A DNA stretch of 64,000 nucleotides from Ganoderma boninense (lineage: Eukaryota > Basidiomycota > Agaricomycetes > Polyporales > Polyporaceae): assembly GCA_002900995.3 (NCBI GenBank), contig CM035305.1:1784167-1848166 (forward strand). The letters run 5' to 3'. This document shows positions 46,106 to 55,837 of this stretch, in pieces; position 1 is the first letter of the stretch; each line of letters starts with the position of its first letter. The position numbers and the translations under genes are program-made. The notes beneath the pieces are model-generated. The model ran no database searches, had not been told where the DNA came from, and saw only the letters and a program-made list of their open reading frames with translations.

Positions 46106-46936
46106 GGTGAATTGGGAGATGCAAACGCTGGAGCAGAGAAACAAGTGGGCGGGGAAGAGGGGCAGAGTGGTGTGAGGATGAGAGAAAGGCCGTCTGTGCT
46201 TGCTCACCTCCGTTATATGCGAAACTAGCGTCCAGGAAACAAAGGAACAAAATTGGCGGCACTGACATCTGCACAAAGTACAGCGCCAGGCCGAGAACAT
46301 CCAGGCGACAGTCTCCGCATGGCGTGGGGCTAAACCATCGCAGAGTCACTGACGGACAAGCAATGGCTGGTCAAACTAATTATTTGCTTACCTAGGACAG
46401 CACCAACGTCCTCGCAGTTGAGTCCGGCTTCGAGAACATCGGGAAAGGTAAGTGTTTGAGGACTGCAGGAAGCTGGAGGTTCGAGTGAGCTGGCGCGTTC
46501 TTGACGAAGGAGCACACGCGAAATAACCTGACTTGAGACTGAGCGTTGGGAACACCAGGGCAGGAGGCGAGGGCCCGCGGTTGGAGGTAGACGCACGGGA
46601 CAACTCGGAGGCTCGACGTGGCGCGGCCTCGCACGCACGGGCCGCCTCCGCGCTTGCCCGATTTGCACATCAGTGGCACGGCGTTGAGTGGAGGGATGCG
46701 AGTACGATTTGTGCGCGTTCGGCGCTGGACAGGCTACATGGAAGTGCGCAACAGACGACTAATGACACGAAAGGTACATAGCACTGAACGAGCAGATCTA
46801 CAAGGCCTCCGCGTCAAGGAGCTGAGAACACGGTTCCGGGATCCCTGCCTTCCTGACCCTCGAGAAGTGCTTGAAATCTCTCACCGAAGTCCATCACCAT
46901 GTCCCACCCCCAGCTATGGTCTCTCGCAGGCCGAGA
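46106..46936. other. Intergenic region, nothing assigned
   Basis: This is about 830 bases between two minus-strand genes. Several GC-rich frames are open on the minus strand, but I could not join them into a gene with splice signals and a start. Confidence 0.4.
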
Positions 46937-48521
46937 CTATGGCTTACCGACGTTGAGGACGCCGCTCCCTATGAGTTGAAGCGCAATCCCTATGCCGACG
47001 GCTGTGATCATGAAGAACTAATGCGCTGCATTAGGCCCCCACAGAGACGGAAATGATAGCAGAGAAAAATACGTACGGACCACAAGAAACACATATTGTC
47101 AGGAGTAGCAGTTTCTAGACTCTCCTCCTCTTCTTCATCCTCGTCATCGTCGTAGTCGTCGTCCCCTGGCTGGACCATGCTACCTATCGTGCTTATAAAC
47201 GACTAGCTAGTGCGGATTGAGAGCTCGGCGCACCTTTGTGTCTCCTCGCTCGCCAGATGATGGCAGATATCTTGCGGTCTTCCGTTTCCGTTCCGCATGC
47301 AACGAGAAACGTACTGGTGACACTGTCGTAGTGGGCCTGCGCACTGTGAGCTTCGACTGGTTTCACAGCGAAGGACAGGGGGACGTACTGCGATTCCAAG
47401 TACTTTGACATTTCCTGAAAATGCTTTAGGTGACACATAGATATTGAGACGATGGACATACCGGGGACCGGGAGGCGGAGAACACAGCCACTAGTATCTA
47501 CGTACCAGATACTGATACAGTTGATGGTGCTTCCCCCAAGTATGGCGCGGCCACCGTGCAACCAGGTAACAGGAACCGGGCGTGCTTCCTTGGCTTCCTG
47601 TTCAAATTGCATGAAGAGATCTCCGTTGTCCAGGGAATAAATATGAAACCCCGAGAACATGTCAGACACTGCGATATACTTGTTGTCGGGAGATACAGCT
47701 GCGGATCCGCTACGCGCATGGTTGGCATCGGACGGAAACTACGTGACCTTCGGTACTTACACCAAACCGTCTACCGAGATGTGGCGTACCTCACCCCACC
47801 GTTGGGTTTCGAAGATTCTTGCCATAATCTATCAGTCGGGTACTCAGATAATACAGGTATAAATACACACCGTATGCCGTGGTGCATATACCCGACGATA
47901 AGCAAGCTCGCTGAGCCACCATCGCCAGTATCGGACCAGTGTAAGGCAGTCACGAAGACGTCTGCCTCTGTTTCGTGATCCGCGGGGAAGGTGACTTCAC
48001 GTTCCTGGTAAGACAACACAGCTAACCGGTACCTATGTTGAGCACCAACATCGGGGGGAAATCGACGAGGAGCAAACTGGTTACGCACCGTTGTAGTTCC
48101 AGCGCCATATGAACAGTTCGGCATGCGCACCCGAAGCGAGGCGGTTCTTCGTAAGGGCCATAACTTCGACGGGGTAAGAATGACCCCATGTTCCCGTGAC
48201 GTCGAGGGATTTCTGGGAAATATTTGAGGACAAACCTGAAGGAGGTGCCCACCTTACCGTTTCGGAGTTGATCACCATGCACGCAATGCTCCCGTCGTCC
48301 AGGCCGCATAGGATCCTCTCATCGTCAGCCCAGACTATTGAGAGGACTGAGTGACCAGTGAAGTACTGGTGGCAAAGGGTTGATGTTTTAACGTTCCAAA
48401 TGCATAAACTACCATCCAGGCTCGCGGAAGCTAGAAGTTTGCCGTCTGGGTTGAAAGCGACGCGGGCGATAGTATCCGAGTGAATATCGGGAAAAACCCT
48501 GTATTCGGTGTAACGAGGCAT
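46937..48521 (-). CDS. WD40-repeat protein with acidic stretch and C-terminal membrane helix
   Basis: The start is the ATG at 48519-48521 (MPRYTEYRVFPDIHSDTIAR). WD blades are visible: 'VAFNPDGKLLASASLDGSLC' with 'IWNVK', 'SIVWADDERILCGLDDGSIA', 'VMALTKNRLASGAHAELFIW', 'VTALHWSDTGDGGSASLLIV' and 'VPVTWLHGGRAILGGSTINC'. A stop at 47193 seems to end the protein. However, a GT-AG intron starting GTGCGC just before it joins 'IWRARRHKG' to 'SMVQPGDDDYDDDEDEEEEE', followed by a hydrophobic helix 'FFMITAVGIGIALQLIGSGV' and the stop at 46937-46939. This would make a membrane-anchored beta-propeller. The extension is inferred from splice signals and hydrophobicity. The role is unknown. Confidence 0.75.
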
Positions 48522-49428
48522 GTCCGATGAGTGACCGTAATCAACAGAAGATGCAGGAGGAGGAGGAGAAGGAAGGGAAAGAGGAAGACGGGCGAGTGGG
48601 AGGAAGACGGGCGAGTTGGAGGAAGACGGGCGAGTGGGAGGAAGACGGGCGAGTGGGAGGAAGACGGGGGCATGCTGGGCAGCCTTGCGCGCTCTTGCGC
48701 CGTGCGGTGCTGTGGGGCTGCAGAGGCGTGTTCCGGCCCGAAACGTCACACGAATAAGCTCGCTCTGTGTGCGCCATTAGGTTTAGAGTTCGGATTCGCG
48801 GTGCAGCGCCGATCATCACTTGTTTTCTACCTCTTGGTAACCCGCGTCCCCAACCACGCCTTTCTAGCTCACCATCGATATTCACCAGGTACATTGGGGT
48901 TCGAAATATGCATCCTGCTTGTCACCCCGTCCTCGTATCCAGATCACAATCGTAGCAGCCTTGAGCAGTGGGTACTAAGATTTCATTTGTTGCCCGATGG
49001 CTCACGAGACTGCTACGTCCTTTGAGATGCGTGCTCGCGATAGGAAAGCGTGTCTGAGCTCCAGACTCACGATTGACATGCATCATGTCGACAACCTGGC
49101 CCAAACCCGGTTCCGTCTGTCCACCTGCCTCATTATCGCCTCGCGCTCTGTTCCACGTTCCCCCGATTTTGAGTCTTGCTGCAAGGTCCGTCGTTCTGGT
49201 ATTCACATTTCCATCTGCAGGCACGCTAACAGGCCCCCGACCAGCTTTCCACCAGAAAATAGGCAGGGCGTGTTGCAACTGACACGGATTGCGTAAACAG
49301 CGTGGACGCACTCCACTGTCCGCTTCGGAGACACGCATGCTGGGTATTTAGGGCCGTCCCTTGCAGCTGACTCTCTTGCAATCTCTCAATCTGCTCTCGC
49401 CGTCGTCTGCCCCTCCTAGACCATCACG
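48522..49428. other. Intergenic region with minisatellite
   Basis: This is a 907-base spacer between divergent genes. It carries the 19-base minisatellite listed below. No gene is supported. Confidence 0.5.
48584..48670. repeat. 19-base minisatellite, about 4.5 copies
   Basis: The unit AAGACGGGCGAGTGGGAGG is repeated head to tail. One copy has a single change (GAGTTGG) and the last is truncated. It begins about 60 bases upstream of the WD40 gene's start codon. Confidence 0.92.
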
Positions 49429-50609
49429 ATGCCCCAAACTCGAAGTCAACGCCAGCAACAACTTCAGGCGGTATGTCGACTCTACCACGATCAAGGATGC
49501 AAGGAACTGACTTCTGTGCTTCAGGCCGCTGATGCGGTTAGCATTCAGGTATGTCGAAAAAAAAGACCAATTGAGACGGCCGCTAACGCATGCTCTCGTA
49601 GTCCATTCGTCGTTTCCAAGATGAGAGCGACCTCAGGGTCTTCACCTTGAGCACCGGCACCAAACCGGACGTCGGGCTCGCCGTTGAGCACCTCACAATC
49701 ACACTCCACAACGCATACGCCGTTCGACTTCTCAGTGACACTCTCCGACTTACCCCTAAGCTCACGGACCTCATTCTTACACTCCCCGATCCAATCCCCC
49801 CCTGACTTCTAGACGGCGTCGTGTTCAACGGGCTGCAATTGCTTCAGACAAACATTCCCCACGGTGGTCTTGTTTCCTTCCTCTCAGCCCATCCCTTCCT
49901 CCGCCTTCTCGACCTCGGACCGTGTGGTCGGTCCTGCAAGTGCCCACTGGCGACCGTCAACCTTTCGCACGTCTCCGACATCCGTTGCCCCGTCGAGTGT
50001 TGCTCGACGATCGTGCATCTCGGCGTAGTCAGGGTGCGCGGTGACCTCACCCGCCGCAAGACCATCGTCTCTTCCGTGCTCCGTTCCTTCCCCATCCAAT
50101 TCTTCGCCGTTTACGTTTTGTCTCTCGAATTCCATCCCGCGGATAACGACATCCTCGCGAGCATCGCGAGGTTTGTTCCAATGGTTCGAGTCTTGAGGCT
50201 GTGGGAGCGAGCAGACTACAAAGTACGTCCTTCTTGTCTATGCAAATCCTGGGCATGTAATCTCACTTTCCATCAGCCTGTACATGCCAATACGCCGCGC
50301 CCGTGGCAGTATGCTACGGCACTCCGAGACAACCTTCTGAAGATGCGGTTTCTAGACCAGTTTGTCCTTCAGACAACGGCGTCGTTTGTGTCAGTCCCTG
50401 GGCTCGCACGAGAGCGCACGGTAATATTCAAGTGGATCGGCGAGAATACCTCATCACGAAAGCACCCGCGCTTGAAATTCATTGGGGTTTGGTATCGCGC
50501 TACTCGATTTGGCGCAGGAACTCTTACTAAATGGCGGAAGGAAGATGGGGTCTGGGCTGGCGTTTCGGTGGAGTCGCCCACGGAGGAAGATTTGGGAGTA
50601 CTTGTGTAG
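49429..50609 (+). CDS. LRR-like protein of basidiomycete type, with an in-frame stop
   Basis: The start is the ATG at 49429 (MPQTRSQRQQQLQA), with two small exons and phase-0 introns. Then comes a repeat region with 'VGLAVEHLTITLHNAYAVRL', 'LTPKLTDLILTLPDPIPP', 'HPFLRLLDLGPCGRSCKCPL', 'VYVLSLEFHPADNDILASIA' and 'FVPMVRVLRLW'. The C-terminal exon has 'YATALRDNLLKMRFLDQFVL' and ends 'ESPTEEDLGVLV'. These resemble the leucine-rich half of fungal F-box/LRR proteins, though no F-box is present. A TGA at 49803-49805 lies in frame between 'DPIPP' and 'LLDGVVFNGLQLLQTN', with coding-quality sequence on both sides and no splice sites to remove it. It may be a recent nonsense mutation or a base error. 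Confidence 0.6.
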
Positions 50610-50824
50610 CGTGTCTTGGGTAGCCGTTCGGTGTAACTGGTGTAATTTCAAATCTTTATAATCGAGGACACGAGGGAGAAGCAGGTGCTCCGGAGGGTGC
50701 ATGCAGCAACAAGGCGGGTTGACGTCTGACCCGGTGAGATCCAGATAATAAGTACAGTTGTGGAGATGGCGTCGACACCCGCATCCTTCCATCGCAGGAC
50801 CAACGCCTCCCCACGAACATTATC

Positions 50825-52815
50825 ATGGCGACCGAAAGTGGCCATCCAGCGATTACTCAGTCCAACTCGGACGCGGAGAGCATTGGGAGTACGGAGGCAC
50901 CTCGGGCCTCCCGCGTCGTGGTCAAACATTCGCACGGTAGCACAGGATCGCACCGCACAGCTCGCTCCCTCTCTCGACCCCACTCTCCATCCTCATCGAC
51001 ATCCGCGACCTCGCTGACGCCCTCCTCGACTCCACTCCACACCATTTCTCCGTTACCACCTTTCGCGTCACACAGTGAATATGTTGGGCCCGACTCTACG
51101 TTCCCTCGCTCTGATCTCGCAACTGCACGCGGCCGGCCTCCCGTTCCACTCAGTCTTTCGCTCTCCCCCGCCTCCGTCCTTGTAACCGATGCCCAATCTA
51201 CCCAACTAGCCAGCTCACGAGTAGTCGTCGCTGGTTCAGAAAAGACCACGGACAAACCTACGGACGAGTTAGTAGGTCCCCTCTTGCACTCGTTCGCCTC
51301 GCTCCAGGTCGAGGAGAGTCCCTCTAGTACGAAGGCCCCAACTGCGTCCCCTCCAATCTGGTATGTACATACATTTTCACGTATACACCGGTCTTATTAT
51401 GACTAGCTCGTCGCCTGAAAGGGCAACATTGCTCACCAAGAATGGAACGAATCCCTACTTCGTCTCCACTGTTGCGCGTGTGAAGGACAGTCAGGTATGT
51501 TCTTCATGTTTTGTCTTCCCCTTGTCTAAGCCGCTCTTTTCACAGCAAGATCTCGTTAAGAAGACTAGCCAGCTCGACCAAGATGTCGTTGAAGCCCGCG
51601 CACAAGCTATCCAACATTTATCAAGTGCCGTGCACGTACTCAGACGTGCGCAAGGTAAGCGACGTGGCACGTTATCTCCGTACCCCACCTCATCTCACGC
51701 TGGCGGTCCTCGGTAGACAGGATAAAACAGCAACAGTCTGCTGTTGAACTCGGCTGTGACGGCGCGAAGGAGTCAGTCGAGGACCTCGAAAGTAAGCTCC
51801 GTAAAGCTCAGCGCGATATCACCACCTTGCGGGCCGAGCATATCGCCACTATGGGCCTTCTCGACCAGATGGCTTCTGATGTCACATCCTTGCGAAGTCA
51901 GGATGGAGTTCTTCGCACTCGCTTGCAGCGGACGAACGATGATCTCACTGCAATGTGCCTGACGACAGACGCACTCGTGGTCCTTATGGAAGACCTTCAG
52001 GCTCGAAACACCACAGCGAGGAAATACACATATGCTCCACGACCATCGTTTGCATCTGACACATCAGTTGACGCACCGGACTCTCATGGCAGTGCTAGCA
52101 GTTCACGTTCACAGAGCTTTTCGGAAGCTCAGCTGCCAGAGGTACCACGCCCGAAGGTACAGTGTTGTTGCTGCTGCTGAACAGGAGTTGTACTAATTCA
52201 TTCCAGGCCGCTGTGAATGTCCATATCAGCGCCGAACAGCATGCTGACAGCACGCTGTCTGTTGAAGGACAGGTTGGCGTCATGCCCGTTAGCGGAGATA
52301 ATGGCGACGTGCTCGAAAGGCAGGACAAGCTTGGCTCTGGCGGGGGGCAGGACGGAGTTGGAGCCCACGAAGAACATGACGTGCAGGAAGAGCCAGAGTT
52401 CGTGAGTGGGAGCATGGGTATGGAAGATTTTTGACCTCACATCAGGATGCAGCCAGAAAGTGAAATTGTCGTCGGCAAGTCTTCGTACGACTGGATATGC
52501 GTCATTGAAGCCTGCGTGGATGCTGTTGAGGTACGTCACCTCGGAACTGTTTGGTGGATCTTTCTCATCGGTCCACAGTGCGCTCTGGCTGAACTGCGTG
52601 CTCGGCGTGCCGCAAGTTCAGCTCGAGCTGCTGAGTGGCTTGCCTCCATGACGAGCTATACTCCTTCGATGCAACTCGAAGCCCAGCGATGGGTTTACTT
52701 TTTCTTCGGACTCGTGTGTTTGGGTTTTGCCATTTACCTCGGCTTTTGTTGGCTCAAATCGCCTGGTACTAAGATCGACTCCCCGATATGGGAGTCATTG
52801 GCACCAACACTGTAG
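50825..52815 (+). CDS. Coiled-coil protein with C-terminal membrane anchor
   Basis: The start is the ATG at 50825 (MATESGHPAITQSNSDAESI) and the stop TAG at 52813-52815. The N-terminal ~180 residues are Ser/Thr/Pro-rich and disordered. The middle is a coiled coil ('QDLVKKTSQLDQDVVEARAQ', 'VEDLESKLRKAQRDITTLRA', 'TSLRSQDGVLRTRLQRTNDD'). After an acidic exon, the acceptor at 52452 joins 'EEPEF' to 'PESEIVVGKSSYDWICVIEA'. The last exon holds one helix, 'WVYFFFGLVCLGFAIYLGF', 17 residues before a short tail, so a tail-anchored protein is likely. It lies only about 100 bases before the tnp2 transposase start. Whether it belongs to that transposon is unknown. No family was recognised. Confidence 0.65.
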
Positions 52816-52917
52816 ATTAGAATTATCGTCATTTTTGCCCAATCTCCACATCAGTGATTGACAGTATGATAACTCGTCGTCGGCACCTTTACCGCCCTCC
52901 TCGTCCATCGTTGGCTC

Positions 52918-53415
52918 ATGGCATCGCGCCTCCCTTGCTATTGTAGCGTCTGTCTTCTCGACACATTTGAGGACGACTATGGAAACACGGTCCCCGGTTC
53001 ACTACAAACCTCAAAGACCCGAAAGCTTCACGAGATCAAAGATGCAAAGCGGGAGAAAAGAGTCACTGCCCAGACCACCCGTGTCGAGGCGCAGGTCATG
53101 GTCACCACAATGGTGGACCGGGAACAGCTCCCTGGATCATCGTCGATTGTAAGACCGCATGACGACATGCCAGATCAACTGCACGGAACTTTGCCTCAAG
53201 ATGAAGTACGTTCGGATGCTCTTGGTTGTGACGAGATTGTGATTAATATTTTCGCAGATGAGCGAGCCGGTCAATTCACCGCAGGGCACTGGTACCCTTC
53301 CCGGTCCTTCAGCTTCAACTGCTATGGACCAAGAAGTATGTATTTTGCATACAGTACACCACGCACACTCTCCACAAACTGAGTCGCTTTTCTAGCTTGC
53401 TCGGGCATCCCACGC
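52918..53415 (+). pseudogene. tnp2 transposase, 5' part, split by the hAT insertion
   Basis: The ATG at 52918 gives 'MASRLPCYCSVCLLDTFEDD' followed by 'TSKTRKLHEIKDAKREKR'. This CXC..C N-terminus is typical of the large transposase of basidiomycete tnp2 elements. Exons are 52918-53205, 53258-53335 and 53396-53415, with GT-AG introns that keep the frame exactly (288, 78 and 20 bases). The last exon reads 'LARASH' plus two bases of the next codon and then meets the hAT terminus. The remainder resumes at 62079 in the same phase. No other stop or frameshift is visible. Confidence 0.8.
53408..53415. repeat. Target-site duplication, left copy (TCCCACGC)
   Basis: This 8-base sequence directly abuts the left terminal inverted repeat. 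An identical copy follows the right terminus at 62071-62078. Eight-base duplications are the hallmark of hAT transposition. Confidence 0.93.
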
Positions 53416-53433
53416 TAAGGCTGAACGTAGGTC
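53416..53433. repeat. hAT left terminal inverted repeat
   Basis: TAAGGCTGAACGTAGGTC, an exact inverted match to 62053-62070. The match ends after the 18th base. Confidence 0.93.
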
Positions 53434-53630
53434 GACCTACAGATGATTGGGAGCTGAACCTATAAGTTTGCACAAATTCTCAACCATGATTGGGATCTGT
53501 TTAGGTCGACCTGAAATTTCACCTAAACCTACGGCTCTCAAACCTATAGAATCCAGGCCACCCAGATATTGACCTAAACCTATTGCAGGTTGCAGGTTAT
53601 AAGCCATAGGAGACCTATAGTGTGCATGTT
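53434..53630. repeat. hAT left subterminal repeat region
   Basis: Short motifs recur on both strands: AGGTCGACCT (twice), ACCTAAACCTA (twice), AACCTATA (several times) and CAGGTTGCAGGTTATA. Clusters like this are the usual transposase-binding sites of hAT elements. Binding here is inferred. Confidence 0.6.
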
Positions 53631-55375
53631 TTATGCTCAAGTGAAGTTCAATGCACGCATTGAGAGTGCCGGACCGTTGACCACTATCTTGAGAGGATTG
53701 CTACCCATGTTGATAAACATTTACATTACTTATAGAGCATACAAGCATGGGTTTTGCACGCATACAACGTTAGAGACCCGATCACGATTGGATCTATACT
53801 GTACACCATGGCAGGCAATGCAGACTGAGCCTCCAGTGGGTATATCAAAGGCGCAGCTCGCTTTTTGACATTGCCGTGATAAGCCGTGATATCCGGAGAG
53901 GTAAGCGCCTGTCATCGAAGCAGAGGCGCGCCAGCATACCGCAGAGACGCAAACATGGTCTCGGCTCGCGAGACGTCATCATCACATTTAACTCCGTGTA
54001 CAATACAAAACAAGTATGCTAGTTGTTGATAATGCAGGGCCGACACTGTGCGGGGCGGTACTGGACAAGGCGAGACTGGGTGGGGGTAGCTAAGATGGGG
54101 CTCGCGAAGTTCCCCGCCGGCGGATAGAAAACTTTAGCCAGCAGGCCCAGCATCATGGCTGGCTGCAACATGCGGTTCTGGTTTCTGATGGGCGGTTCAC
54201 GGCGTCGGGGCACTGGATGCTGATCTTCGGAGGGCGGGCAGGCGGAGCCGCCGACAACGGAGGCGATAACTCAGATCACCGTTGCCAGTGCGGTGAACAC
54301 AACGGGCGATTGGCGGGACGGGAATGGGTGCATGGGGCCACCGAGCACGGCAGCAGGAGGCGAGCATGGCAGCAGGATGGGTCAATGGGAGAATAGTTGG
54401 CACTCAGCTGGATGGGATGAGGAGCGACAGGCGGGGGGTTCGAGCTCGACGATGAGCGGACGCCATTCTGCCCCGACAGCTTGGCAGAGTGTCGGTGGTG
54501 GTCGAGCCCTCGGATGTGGAGTACGTTGGGCTGGCTGCTGGCGAGCTTGGTCGGCAGGTGAGATGGTCGATGAAAGGTGACAGAAGGAGGGCGCTGTCTT
54601 GGTCCCGTCTTAACGTAGGGGCGGCGACCCGGCGATGATGGCAGCAGACGTGTCGTCTCAGGGCAGATTCCCGCGGGCGGGGCGGTTGACGCGATTGCGT
54701 GGGCACTGGACATCGATGTGTGGTGAAGGAGGCGGAGCGGGTCAGAGAGTCAGCGTCGTGGGCCCAGAAGACTCGGGCGGATGACTTACCATCGAGGGCC
54801 TGTCGCCGCGGGAGGATAGGGCATGCGAGCATGAATTTGATGGGTGCTGAAGAGGGCGGTGATTGTTCTGTCGTAGTACGAGCTTGACGCGGAGGAGTGG
54901 CGACGGTCGTGATAGCGACCAGTAGGAGAGTGGGCAGCGAAGGGCGTAGCGCGACTGCGCCCGTCGACGCTTAGCAGTCGTCCGATTTGCTGCCGTTCGA
55001 CATACGGCAGGGCGTGGGATGATAAGAGGAGCAGGGAGGGGGGGGGTGGAGCGCTGGGGAACGCGATGAGGTTACGAGCTCGAAGACTGACCGTTTGGCT
55101 CATCTTCGGCTCAGAGGGTGGAACAGACTTACTTGGATTGCGCGAGGTCTCTGAGTCACCGCGTCTCCTCCAACCGTGCCTCCGTGAGCTCGTGTTCAAG
55201 GGTTTTGCGGGGTATCGACTGTCCGTGTTTGAAGGGGAGTGCTCGTTGGATAGTGAGGGGTGGTATGAGGTATGGCGATGAATTCGAGTGGAGGGGGTAG
55301 AAGGAGACCAATCAGTCGGCGGCAATTCGCGTGCGGTGCGGCCCTAAGATCTTCGCACGAGGCCTGAAAATCATC

Positions 55376-55413
55376 ACCCATCCCTGAAAATCTTCCGATT
55401 TTCAGGGCTGGGT
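55376..55413. repeat. Hairpin, 17-base arms
   Basis: The arms around CCCTGAAAATC and GATTTTCAGGG pair over 17 bases with one mismatch and a 4-base loop (TTCC). It lies downstream of the transposase stop codon. Confidence 0.7.
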
Positions 55414-55450
55414 GCATAAGACTTTGGCCCCCGTGGTTTGTTGCAAAGTT

Positions 55451-55474
55451 AACTATCTCACCGCGGAGATAGTT
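55451..55474. repeat. Hairpin, 9-base arms
   Basis: AACTATCTC and GAGATAGTT are perfectly complementary around a 6-base loop, about 40 bases from the previous hairpin. Confidence 0.65.
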
Positions 55475-55837
55475 TTGGATGGAGACGGCGCTGCACAGCG
55501 GCAGACTTGGAGTGACCTTGGCGCGCCGAGAAACGTTTGCGATAGGTTATCGCATTCACAATTGAACTAACTAGTACATGAACAGATTGCGCTCGCGCGC
55601 TGTACGTAGTTTCTAGACGAGCAGGAACGGAAAAAGGATAGGCATACTGATGCAATGTCGTACATGGACGGGGCAGGGAGGCGATCACGACAGAGTAGGA
55701 GGGGGTAGCGTGGGCGGAAACGGCAATGCAACGACGCGACATCGAGAGGACATGGGTTGGATGCTGAGAATACAACGAAGGGAAGCGGAAAGTGGGAGTT
55801 TACCTTATGATTAAGCGGCCATATGAATGCCCGGCAC

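Noticed and set aside
46330..46680. Minus-strand frames with cysteines and a hydrophobic piece ('DVLGLALYFVQMSVPPILFL').
   Set aside because: I tried to join them to the membrane segment near 47.0 kb as one gene, but phases did not agree. The membrane segment fits better as the last exon of the WD40 gene.
52815..52918. Search for a CACTA terminal repeat in front of the tnp2 transposase.
   Set aside because: No CACTA or CACTG end with a matching partner was found. The right end lies outside the window, so the termini cannot be assigned.
54276..55325. Long minus-strand frames inside the hAT left arm, considered as a third element gene.
   Set aside because: They are Ser/Pro/Arg-rich, overlap other open frames, lack a true ATG start at the expected place and have no matching splice sites.
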